Shown here: one piece after another, positions 1 to 12,100 of the stretch
Layout of the letters: each line of letters opens with the position of its first letter
How positions within the stretch are numbered: the first letter of the stretch is position 1
DNA from: Serilophus lunatus
Lineage: Eukaryota > Chordata > Aves > Passeriformes > Eurylaimidae
Assembly (NCBI GenBank): GCA_013399895.1
Contig: VXBA01002397.1
Location: 721,282 to 785,281, forward strand
Direction of reading: 5' to 3'
DNA length: 64,000 nt
Notes under the pieces: model-generated
Database searches by the model: none
What the model was told of the DNA's origin: nothing
Seen by the model: only the letters and a program-made list of their open reading frames with translations
Made by a program: the position numbers and the translations under genes

Positions 1-108
1 ATTACTCTGATGGAGAGAGAACACAGTGACCTTCAGCTGCACATTGCAAGAACAGACTGGTGGTGTGAGAACCTTGGCATGTGGAAAGCCTTCATTGTCT
101 CAGGCGAG
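1..108 (+). CDS. SNX25: SNX25 exon (5' end outside window)
   Basis: Open in frame from base 1 (36 codons), ending GGCGAG before a gtaggg donor. The last residues, MWKAFIVSGE, are the first strand of the PX domain. The true exon start lies before the window. Confidence 0.9.
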
Positions 109-3100
109 GTAGGGTATTTTTTACAGCTTTTTATCGTCTGTGTCAGTTCAAAAGATTGTTAAAAAGCAAAATAAAAATTTGTGGACAATTTCCTCATACC
201 TTTGTGTACCCTGTTTATGCTTAATATTTACTTGTGGGAGAAGGAACTCTAACTTCTGAGTTCCTCCTCTGTTTCCCCAGTGGATACTGTGATGCATGCA
301 CAAAATTTCTATTCCTCAGACACTATTGTAATGGAGTTACAAACATTACCTGCATGTACATAGACTGGTTTTGACAGTTTCCTGTCTTAGAGGCATTGTT
401 TTTCATGAGAACTGTCTCTTTATATTACCATGCTATTGCACTTGGGTGCAGCTGTGTCTCTGCTATGTCTCAAATATGCAGTACTTACACTTTTTGTTTT
501 ATATTATTCTATTTAATGGCAGGACAATTTCAAGGGACTAGAATACCCCAAAAGAAAGTGCTTTATACCTCTAAGATGAAGAAGATACATTTTTCTTCTC
601 TTTTTTTTTTTTTGTCTTGCTCTGCTCTTCCATTTGGTCATAGGCAGACAATTGTAGAATGAATGTAAAAAAAATTGTAATGAAAATGAAAAGTATTACC
701 ATCTCCTGTCTCTAACACTTGCCATGAAAGGAACTCAGTGAATGCTTGTTATATAGTAACTGTAGGCTGACATGTACATAAGAAATCTTCTTGACAGTAT
801 TGCTACAGAGAATTAAATTTTAATTGGTTCTCTACTGGCTTGCTTTCCTATGCCACTAAGAAAATGTTTCTGAAAAGAACATAAGTAGTCATCTTGAGGT
901 AACTTTTTGTTGGAGGAAAAACTATGTGCTGTTGAGTTTATTTGTTTGTGTCTTATAGCTCTTGCAAGGTAGTGATAGGTCTGTCAACAGTTAAAGTTAT
1001 TGTCTGTAAAGAATGAAATCATTCCAACAGGTTAAAAACTTAACTTGCCATTTTTAAAACCAAATTTTTCACGTGTAAACATCTGAGTTTGGATTTGTTT
1101 TAATGCTGTTTGCAGATAACACAGTTGAAAACTGAGAAGCTCTTAAGTTGTCTTTTAAGAGTCATTTGTAGCTTTTGAAGCCTGGTTTTAAAATCTGGCA
1201 ATGCTGTCTGCACTGAAACTGCAGAAGGGTAGCTTTGTGGTAAGGGGCACCATACATAACTGCCCAGCATCTCCTGTACTACCAGAGGAGAAGGTGGTTT
1301 GGCTAAATAAGAGGGAGGTTGGAAGAGGCTTCTAATTACTTGCTACCTTAACTATAACTTAGAAGTAGTACTGGATTAGGCAATTAAATGTAGGCTTGCA
1401 TTGGTTGTGCTGTTTGCAGCTCTGGGCTTCAAAGAAAAGGCTGGAGAAAACATGGATGTTGTAGTTATCCGTGTTAATTAATTGCTTGGGAATATTCTGG
1501 CTGCAGTTGACAATTTCAGGGGCATGAGTAGATAACATATCTGTAAAAAAAAATTGTAAAGAATATCTGTCAAAAAATATTCACATCTGCAAAATACGCT
1601 GTTGCTAATCCCAGCATGTAGCTCTATGATTTTAGAGAAAGCAAAACTTGGAGGCCCTATTATTTTGCAGGAAAACTTAGTAAAAACAAATTTTGCTATA
1701 GAACTGAAGCTAAAACTGTAATAGCCAGTCACTGAACTTTTAAACTGATTTAGTAAATCAGTTAATGGTGCATGAAAAAGTAGAGTTACTTAAGAATTGA
1801 AAAAAAAAAAATGTCCAAACTGGTTTTTTTGTAATCTCTTATCCTGAGTTTTTCAGTCTTTATAGTTTTGTGTCATATAGATACATAGAGCTAGTGCATT
1901 TAACATATGCATGTTATATATAGCATATATATTAAAAATATGATCTGACCTATAAGTGTCTTTTAGATACTGATATTTCTGATAAAACTGTCTTTTGAGA
2001 CTCAAGTGTTTCGGCTGGCTGGTAGAGGTTGAAAAAAGACAGTAGGAACATGCAGAATGACGGGACTTGTAATAACAACTTGTCTAAGTCCTCTTCCATT
2101 ACAGGTGTAAAACTTAGAGCTAAATAATTTAATTTGCTCTGCTTTAATGGTCTTGGCCATGTATCATTTCATATTGTAGCAGATATTCTGTCTCCCTTGT
2201 CCAAGGAAAGATGGTTTCAGAGCATAACATCTTTTAAAAAAATCTACTGCTTTCATGAGGAATGGAATTGTTAAATCTGACTCAGGTGAAAAAAGTTGCC
2301 TGTTTCTTACTGTTACCATACCCAGTTGAGAGGTGTCTGGAAAACTGCCCAGTGGAAAAGGGCCTGGCTGAACATGAGCCAGCAGTGTGCCCAGGTGGCC
2401 AAGAGGGCCAATGGCATCCTGGCCTGTATCAGGAATAGTGTGGCCAGCAGGACCAGGGAAGTGATCATCCCCTCACATCTAGCACTGGTGAGGCCGCACC
2501 TTAAGAGCTAGAAGAGGGTTAAGAAGGTTCTCAACTGAATGATTTTTGAGACAAGAGTATTAGAAGTGCAGTGAAGTCTCACTGTGGCATACAAGGCTTG
2601 GTGTTCAGCAAGAACTCTGGGCTTCGTCTCTGACTCATTGGAGAATCTTTTGGCTGGAAGCAGTAGATATGCAGAGATATCGTATATGAAGTTCATCTTG
2701 AGTTGGCTACAGGTCTGTCAAGGGTAAATGCAACCCTTGAATACATTGCAAAAGGAGTTTCCATTTGAGATGAGGAAGTGTTACAGTCTGCTCTGCAGGT
2801 GCTGGACTGTGTTTCTTGGGAAGGGTGGATTTGAATGAAGAACTTCTCCCACAAGAAGTGATTCTGAAAATACTTTCATTTGCTTAACACAGCAAAAGGG
2901 AGAATTGGAGAAATAGAGCTCTCTAGTTTGAATTCATTCATGATAGCAATGTGTGTGAGATGGTGCCTGTTAATAGCAGATGACTAGTTCTCCTTGTTTA
3001 GAAGATCTCCTAACATCCAATTTTTGTTTTCCAAATGATGCATTAATTTGGAAAAACAAATGCACAAGTACATAAGTTCATAAAAAATTTTGCATTCTTA

Positions 3101-6100
3101 AGAAGACCCTGAAGACTTTATGAGGGTATTTGAGGGTACTTGAAGTTTATAATTTGTCTCCATCTAGTAATTAGAATTTAAATGATTTTGCACATGTATT
3201 CTGACTTGAAGCAGGAGGACTAAGTCCTCTCATTTTGAGAATTTGCTTTCAGAGGGATGACTCTCTCCTTACAATTACAATTCAGACGACCCTACATGTG
3301 TGCAAATCCCTGCCCTAGGAACAAATGTGGAATGGAGAATGATAGGCATGACTCAAATCAGCAATTTCAGCGCTGATATCCCAGTATTCAAAAGTAGCAG
3401 CCAGGAGGTGTTTGAGTTACCTACACACATCCAATCTAGCTCAGAGGTACAGGGCAGGTTCTGTTCCAGACAATCCCAATTCTTCTGCATGGTGTTTGTC
3501 TGACCTGCATTTTGGAGGCTGTTCAAGCATGTCTATCTGCAGTAGTCTGGCAGGAGATAGACAGTTCTCCAAATAGCTGTACTGAGAAACAGGCACATTT
3601 TCAGGCATTCAGGCTGGTGCTTTGTATTCTGTCTGGGTACTGCTGCAGCTGTTTTACAGAGACATGTGAAATCTAGGCCCTAGATTTGGCTTCCCAGTGG
3701 TCCATGTGCAGCTTTGGGGATCACAGGGAATATTCTCTATGTACAACTCTGAATGGCCTAAAAAATCTCAAGGTACATTTTAGCTGCATGTCTTTTACAA
3801 TGGTGATGTAGTCACTTGTCAGATTATCCATCAATAGCATTAAGCATTGTCAGACCTTTACAGGCTTCTCAGAAAACGTGTCATCATCATACGAATTTCA
3901 AAGTTTATTCTTAATCAGATTAGTTAAATGTTCTTTAAAAAAAGAGAAAGCTTTAAAGTTATAACTTCCCTCAAAAAGATTGTTTTGTTTGTATGTATAT
4001 AAAATCAGATATTGTAGACTTAAGTATTTTATGCATTTCCCTTATTTGCTTTTCATAATCAATTTATCTGTCTCCTCAAAATAAGTAAACGAAAGTCTGG
4101 AATCAATAGGACAAAAGGATGAAATTCTTATGTTAATTCTTATAACAAATGAAGAAACAATATGGTCACACGCTGCTGTTGTCTCAAGAAAAATTGTTTA
4201 AGTTCTTTGCTGTGGTTTTCCCATTTGCACAATGTGGTTAATTGTGTCTCCTTTCTTTGACTGGGGATCACTGAGTTGGACTCATTAGTATTTTTGTGAA
4301 GTTGAGTCCCTCAGGAATAAACACTTCATGGATATCACATACTCTGTGCATGCAGAATAGCTCAAGTGAGCAGAGAAATCACTGAGACAGCAGCAGCTGG
4401 TCACAGGGCCCAGCTGCAGAGCTGCTGTGCTTGGCATGTAGGTGAGCCTCAGCAGAAGCACTGGCAAGGAGGGGTGGGAATAAAGGGAGAACACTTAGGT
4501 AAATGCAGATGGGACAAATAGACTATTGATAAGCAATCAGAAAGCTACATGGTAGGGCCCTTAAAAACCAAAATAACACTCAGCTACTTGAAGATGATGT
4601 GTCAGGGAGATTACTGGGGGACAGCACTGCAAGACTGTATGTAAGGTGCAATAGTGGTTAGCTAGAGGACTGATTCAGGACTTGCACAACATTTTGGGTA
4701 AAGTTTAGTTCATTAAGGGTATTCCTCCACGTGTAGCTTTCAAATCTCAAGAGAAGCATGAGACTGGTGACTGATTTTGTAAGCCAGCCATTTGGCTGAC
4801 TCAGATATTCCAATGTTTGCTTTCAATGTAATAGTATACCTTACCTGCTGATTTCTTCCCCACAAGGTTTTAGAAGAGAATGGAGAACAAGTGCCCTGTT
4901 ACTCTGTCATGGTGAGTTTACAAGAAGTTGGTGGAGCTGAAACTAAGAACTGGACTGTTCCCAGGAAGCTCAATGAGTTTCAGAACCTACACCGCAAACT
5001 CAGTGAGGTATGAATCTTGGCTAGGGGAGGGAGAAGATACAAATTGCTAAAATTTGTCAGAATGATAAAAATTTAATACTGCTAGTTTTAATACCAGCCT
5101 TTTGGCTTTCAGCCTTTTAGAGCTAGTTTTCTATCTATTTCTGGTCTTTTATAGACACATATGCTTATAAAACTTGTTTATAATTATTTTTTTCCCCTTA
5201 ATAATGTTTTACTGGACTAACTTGATGTCAAAATGCTTTGCACTGTCATGGAAGAGCCTGCTTTAAAAAAACTAGATTTTGTCTCTGACTTCTAGGGAAG
5301 TATTGAAAATGACAGCTTTTGGGGACAGAGAAGGCTTTCTTTCTTACAGTGCTTTAACCTTTCTGTGTGATAAGGGATAGATGATGTTGGTGGGAAAGGG
5401 TTTAGATGTGTCATGCCATAGTGGGTAAAGGAAGGTGTTTTTCAGGGTGCTGAGAGGGGTGTAGAAGGGAGATGAGTACAAAAGAGTATTTTCATTTCCA
5501 TTCTGAGCCACCTGTCTTTTTCTCCACATGCATGTTAAGTGAGCTCTTTTTATTCTTACACAGTGTTTTCCATCATTAAAAAAAGTTCAGTTGCCTTCTC
5601 TCAGCAAGCTGCCCTTCAAATCCATTGACCAGAAATTCATGGAGAAATCCAAGAACCAGCTTAATAACTTTCTGCAGGTAAGAAAACAAAACCAAACCAA
5701 ACAGATACCTAAACAGGACAACTGAGAGGATGTTGTGTCTCTATTGCCTGAAGAGAGAGCCTAGAACAAATAGGTCAGATGTAAGGGTTGTGACTATAAA
5801 TGTTGCCTAAAATGCCTGAAGTTGAAATCGGCTTGACTGATAGTAACCATTCCTCTAGAGGTAAGTTAATTTAAACTTTGATTAATTAAGAAATAATAAA
5901 TAATGAATCCTGTAACTGCCACTTTTAGCTACAGTACTTCTTAACAAAATCCTTACAAATGAGAACCTTTTTTAAAAAAAGAAAGTTGTAAGATGAAAAA
6001 CTTTAATCTTACTAGTTCCAGTACTTCAGAATTAGAAGCACCTCAAGTACTTAAAGTACCCTCAGTGAGACTTGGATTTTTTTTCTCACGCTACCTTTGA

Positions 6101-9100
6101 GCCATGACTTACTTGGTTTTATTGGATGGCTTGACACATCTTGTGCCTTAACAAGAAATTTAATTGCTATGTTGTTTCAGTCATTATTTTTCCTTCACAG
6201 AAATTACTATCTGATGAAAGACTCTGCCAGAGTGAAGCACTTTATGCCTTCTTGAGCCCTTCTCCAGAGCACCTCAAAGTTATTGATGTGCAAGGAAAGA
6301 AGTCGTCTTTTTCACTCTCCTCATTTCTTGAACGACTTCCTGGTGATTTGTTTTCTCATCAGGAGGTAAGTGATAGAAAAGTAATCTTCCCAAATTTAAT
6401 TATTTATCCAAAGTAAGCAGGAGAGTAATTAATATTTGGATGGCACGTAATATTGGAAGGCATTTCCAAAGGTCATTTGTAATTTACTGAAAGTGAACAA
6501 AGAGTCAGAAATAAGAGTTATGTATGAATTTAAAAGATGCTGATTAATAAAATAAGTTTCCTGCCCTATAAGTTTCTTGCCCTTTAAAAAATGCATATAG
6601 GCAAATGTGTAAGATATCATAAATAAAAAAAAAAAGTAGTCCATGTGAGATTAATTTTTTTAGCAAAATTTTCCTTTTCTTGAGGTCTTGACATACATAT
6701 TTCACAGGAGTTTTGGCAGGTAAAAATTCTCTCTTGAGAAGATTCTATTGTCAGCAACAGCTGTGTGTCCTTAATAATTTTAGGACAACTTTTGAAGCAA
6801 AGCTAGTTTTGACAAAAAATGCTGGCAAATAGAACAGGCTTGAGGGAATTTGAAAATTTAGGCAGGAGCCTATGTGGGCAAACCAGTTGGAGAATTTGAT
6901 ATTAAGCCATAAAAAAATTGTCTATCAAAATGCAATTAATAATAGATGAGTGACTAAAATAGCTCATTGACTATGAGACTATGATGACTATTGAGAATCA
7001 ACTGTAATTCCATGGCACTATTCTATGTTGCTCATGTTGCAGATATGCAACCTTCAAGGGAGCTGTTTCTCTTCCCCTTTTTAGTTATATTTATACAAAA
7101 TTTCTAAGAAATTACTAATTTCTTACATACTGTAGTTGTCTGTAGTGAACGGGTCTTCTGTAGGATAACTGGGGTTTGAGGAACATACACAGATCCAGCC
7201 TCTTAATAGGCAGAAAGGTGGTCTTGCATCTCTGGAAATAAGAACATCCTGTATATATTTTCCAAAATTATACTCTGCATCTAGATGCTGAATGCATTTC
7301 AGAATAATAAATAAGGGGAACAGAGGACCTGGTATGCAGACCAGATCCAACTCACAAGGAAGTCTGGTGTCTCCCAGGGGCTCGGATAAGGGACATTACT
7401 GGAAAACTGTCCAGCCTAGTAAGTCCCTCTGATTACTACCTGCTATTGGTTGTTCAAACTGGCAGTGGTGAAATAACAAAGAGAAGTCTGAAGACAATCA
7501 AAAGACTTCAGGGCTCTGGGATGATTGGTAGAGGGGTCAGGAGCAGAGACATTAATTTTCTCAATCCTCAATCCTTCTGGTAACAAGAAATAGTATTGAT
7601 AGGAATAGGCAGATCCATCAGGTCAGTGAGTGGCTCTGAGATTGGTGTAATTGGAAAAATTTGGGGTTTGTTGCCCATGGGATAATCTACATAACACCTG
7701 GTCTACTGACATCTGATGGGATGTAGCTATCTCAGAGAGGAAGAAGTTCTAGCACAGGAGCTAGTGGGGCTGGCAGACAGAACTTTAAACTGGCTTGGAA
7801 GGGGAACAGGACAAAACCTGCCTGGGACTGGTTCTCGTTAATGGTGCTCGTCTCTGCAGTGGCTGGTTCCCTTTCCACTGCCGGATTTCATTCTGGACTG
7901 ACTGCAAGGATAACTGGCTAGTGCTTGATCCCACTGAGGGGCTTCAGCCTGTGAAGGCACTGTCTGTTCTCCAGGGGAGCCACCTGTCTGCTTCTCCCTG
8001 TGCAATAACCAGATTTTCACCTTTTCTTTCTAGCTGTTTGTGTTGCAAACAACTCCAGCTGACTAGCTCCACATCCTGGATGTCCTTTGTGGGTGTTGCA
8101 TCAGAGGAGGCTTTGCAACCACCACCACCTCTCAGTGCCATCTCCTCCTTATAGCTCTTACTGCTTCATAGCAATACATGCCTCCCACATCACCTGCTTT
8201 CTTTTATCCAGCTAGTTTTGGTGGGCCAATATAGGCAGTAGACCCTGAAAATCTAGGCAGCATTGAGATGCTTACTTGGGCAAGGCTGCAAGCAGAAACC
8301 GTAGCAGTCAGTGATGACAACTCCAGCAGAGCAGAGTGTCATCATCGCTCTTGTCCAAAGGGAAGTGTAATCCCTTTTCAAACTCCTTAGCAAGGTTCCT
8401 GTTTGCCAGATCCTGCCAGCAGCAGTTGTTTGCACTGATGCCCTTTTGTGAGACAGTTGGCTGTGCTCCTTCCCTAGAGCATGGCAATAACTAAATCCAT
8501 TCTGGAAGAAGGATGAGGAATTACAGTGCATACCCATGTTACGCTTTTCTTCCTAGGAAGAAACAGAAGAGGATAGTGACCTGTCAGACTATGGAGAGGA
8601 GGTGGATGGGAAAAAGGACTCTCTTGCTGAACCATGTTTCATGCTGATTGGAGAGATTTTTGAACTGCGAGGAAGTAAGCTGTAAACCTGCTAGTTGAAG
8701 CTGTTGGCCCAGAAATCTGGGGCACCTTGTAGTTTAGATTATTCTGCTGTTTCAATAAGTGGAAATGCTCTTAAAATCTGTATAGCCAGTTTGTTTGGAC
8801 ACGAGCAGTTCTTCATAACTTTGGAGCTTTCACTCAAAAATCCCATTTTATATTGGAATTTCAATAAAAGTTTAACTAGTAGGGAGAGCATTTGCATTAA
8901 GTTTTTTATAAAAAAACAGAAAAAAGAAAAGGACAGTAGCATGGTTTTTTGTAAACAGGCTGTTTTTTAGAATGTATGAATTCTGACGAAGGAAAGGTGG
9001 CTTTATTATAAAACATGTCTCTAACAAAGAAATATAACTTTAATATCCATTCTAAGTGAATCATGGATGCATTTTAGTTCTACAATTTGTATAATGGAAA

Positions 9101-12100
9101 AGATGCTAGAATTGTGCCTTCTTTAAATACTGGATATTTTTTCCTCCTTTACGTAACTGAATGATGGTAATAAGGAAAACTGTTTTTGTTTCTATTTGAA
9201 TGTGCAGCTACACAAAATGATCTACAAAATTATTTACAGGGTAACTATTACAAAATGCAGCACTTTCCAAAAATGGCAGATGTATCTTCCAAATATAGGT
9301 TTTATTGTGCTGATAGTGAACAGCATGAAAGAAATATTAACCAGTAATTACTGGGAAGCAGTCACATTTGTTTCCTCTATTTGTAATGGAAAGCTGAGTG
9401 CTTGGTTTGAGTGAACGCATTTTCAGAATTTTAATGGTGCTCCTGTGTGTACATTATACTAGTAGGTATGAGAAAGGTGAGACTTTTGAAGACATTTATC
9501 TTTTTTAGTAGAAAGAGGGTTCTGAATAGTTGTATAAACTTGAAATATTTTTAAACATAAAAGTTTACAGTAAAACCTAAAATCCATATTATATATATTT
9601 ATGTAATCTGCAAGATTTCAAAACCATATAGCAAACAGGACAGGGAAAACAATCAAGAAAAATGAGACCCCTGGACAATTAATGAAATTTTAGAAAGTGT
9701 TATCACAATCTGTTTATTGTAGGGGTGGGTTGTTTGATTTTGGTTTGAGGGGTGACAGAGGGAAGGTTTTTGACATGATCATGGGTTCCATAATGTTATT
9801 AACATCTTGGTCATTATTTTTCATCATTTTTCCATTTTTCTAGTGTTCAAGTGGGTTAGAAAAACATTAATTGCACTAGTACAAGTCACTTTTGGAAGAA
9901 CTATCAACAAGTAAGTAGATATTGCTTTAACTAAACCTTCTTCATTTTTTTATGAAAAAAGGTTGAGAGCAGAATTGTTAAAAACATAATCTGAACATTC
10001 TGTTGTATATGATCATCTGCATTTGTTTTATACAGCTCAGTTTACAAATTTGTTGATTAGAGAATACACAGATGTACAAGTTGTCTTTGTATTTTCAAGT
10101 GAGGCCTGGATGAGGTTATAAAGTCAGTGTGCCTGTCAATACACACCTTTGTGTTGGGAAGCTGTATCACTGGTCAGAAAAATTTTGGAAAACTATTCCA
10201 CCAGCAGAACAAGCTATTCTTCATCCAGTCAGTGACTAGATTTGCATATGCCGGCATGATTTTTAAAGCCTTTTATTATGTTATATAGCACTAAATTGTA
10301 CTGGTTTCCAATTACTGGACATTATACACAGTGAGTTTTAAATTGATCAGTTCAATTGTTCATATATACTGACAACATGGAAGATGTCTGAAAAAGGACA
10401 GAGAGGTGTGTGAGCACAGCATGCATACCGAATATGCATATAGCTATATAGCTTTTTACATGTAGGTTGAATTTTTACATTTACTGATTTTAAGGGTTTT
10501 GTCTGTACTGTGGCACAGTTCAGCAGTACTGCCAGAAGCCTGCTCTCTACCTCAGACTCTTGGTGCTGAAGGCTACAATGAGTGCTACAGCCCCAGGAGG
10601 AGGCTGCTGCCTGCATTTGTAATCCCTTCAGTAAGGTGCTTTTGCTATCTGTGAGGGAACCTACTGTGCATTTATCAAAACTTTGTCCGTTTTTAACCTA
10701 GCGGGCACATTTGTGCATGCAACTAGTTTGGAGTTTGTTACAATTAGTTACTTGATTGTTACATCTTTTTCCCACTGGGGCTTTTGTAGTGCCCATCCTT
10801 GAAATGTAAATTCAATGTATATTTTAACGTAGTATTTCAATGTAGTACTTGTAATTTTTAATATATGTCTGTAGATTACATTGAAAAGTAGCCTTCTCCA
10901 CGTCTCAGTCAGGTGTCTGGAGTGACCTAGATCCCAGAGCACCCAGAACTGCTGTGATGCCAGTGAAATCAACTGAGGTATATTGGCATACCTACATGAA
11001 AAAGAGCATCTCTTCCACTATTGTCAGGAGTAAAAAGAATAAATCTGCATAAAACTTGGAAAACATGGGCTCCCTTCTATACTTCTTTACAGGCAAATCC
11101 GTGACACTGTACACTGGATGTTCAGTGAACCAATGCTTGTTTACTACATTGGTGTGTTTCGAGATGCTTTTTGGCCAAATGGAAAGTTAGCACCACCACC
11201 AAGAGCCAAGAGCAATGAACAAAAGCAAGAGACAAAACAGAGAGCACAGCAAAAACTACTTGAAAACATTCCAGGTAGGATCACTTTCATTCTGCTTAAT
11301 CACAGATTAAAGAGCTAGTAAGGAAACCAGTTAATCACATTATTTTTTTCTGGGGAGTTCTGAACTATAGTTAATTGCATAAATAAGGATAATTTTGGCA
11401 TTGGTCTTTGCCTCTCCTGCCTTCTGGTAATGGGCGTGGATTCAGATACTATTGGTGAATGCAAAATCCAGTATCGCTTTACTTCTATGGGTAATATTCA
11501 TCAAGGAACCTCAGCCAAGACTCTTTTCTCTGCTGGTTCTCTGTGAGCGAATACCAGGTGGTTCTGCTACCTGGAACTACTTGGCAAACAGGGAGAGTAG
11601 CACCACCCCAATTACTTCTTTCTCTTATATTTCAAAGTTGAAGAGAAAGGGGTCTACTCACAAAGTTGTGTGATGCTGTCTATTTCTAATAAGAGATTTC
11701 AGAGCACTGAATGTTAGACTGCAGCATGGACAGAAGAAGATCCTAGACTGAGTGGGTTTTCCAGTACTTTCCTTTGCCTGCCCTTATTTCCCAAGCCTAG
11801 GTAGCTTCCTTTTCAGCCAGCACATTTGTAGGGTACCATTCTAAGATGCTCCATCCTGTCCCATTCACAGGACTGCAAGTCCAGTTACGAATTTCTGACT
11901 CCTCAGAGATCATGTAAACCCAAAGGCTCCTAACTGGGAAGAACCAATATAATTACCTTTAGCCCTTGGAAATGCACTTAATCATAGCTTGAATGCTTTT
12001 TATCTTTTCTCCATATGAAGAGAATGACATTTTTTGGCTTCACTGAGATATCTCATATACCTCTGTACATTGGGTTTTTTGCAAAAAAGCAGCAGATATG

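Noticed and set aside
2513..2700. Extension of the CR1 fragment beyond 2512
   Set aside because: The sequence after the ALVRPHL coding block no longer resembles CR1.
7795..8154. 119-codon plus-strand frame in a SNX25 intron
   Set aside because: It begins in CR1-like sequence, lacks usable splice continuity and resembles no protein I know.
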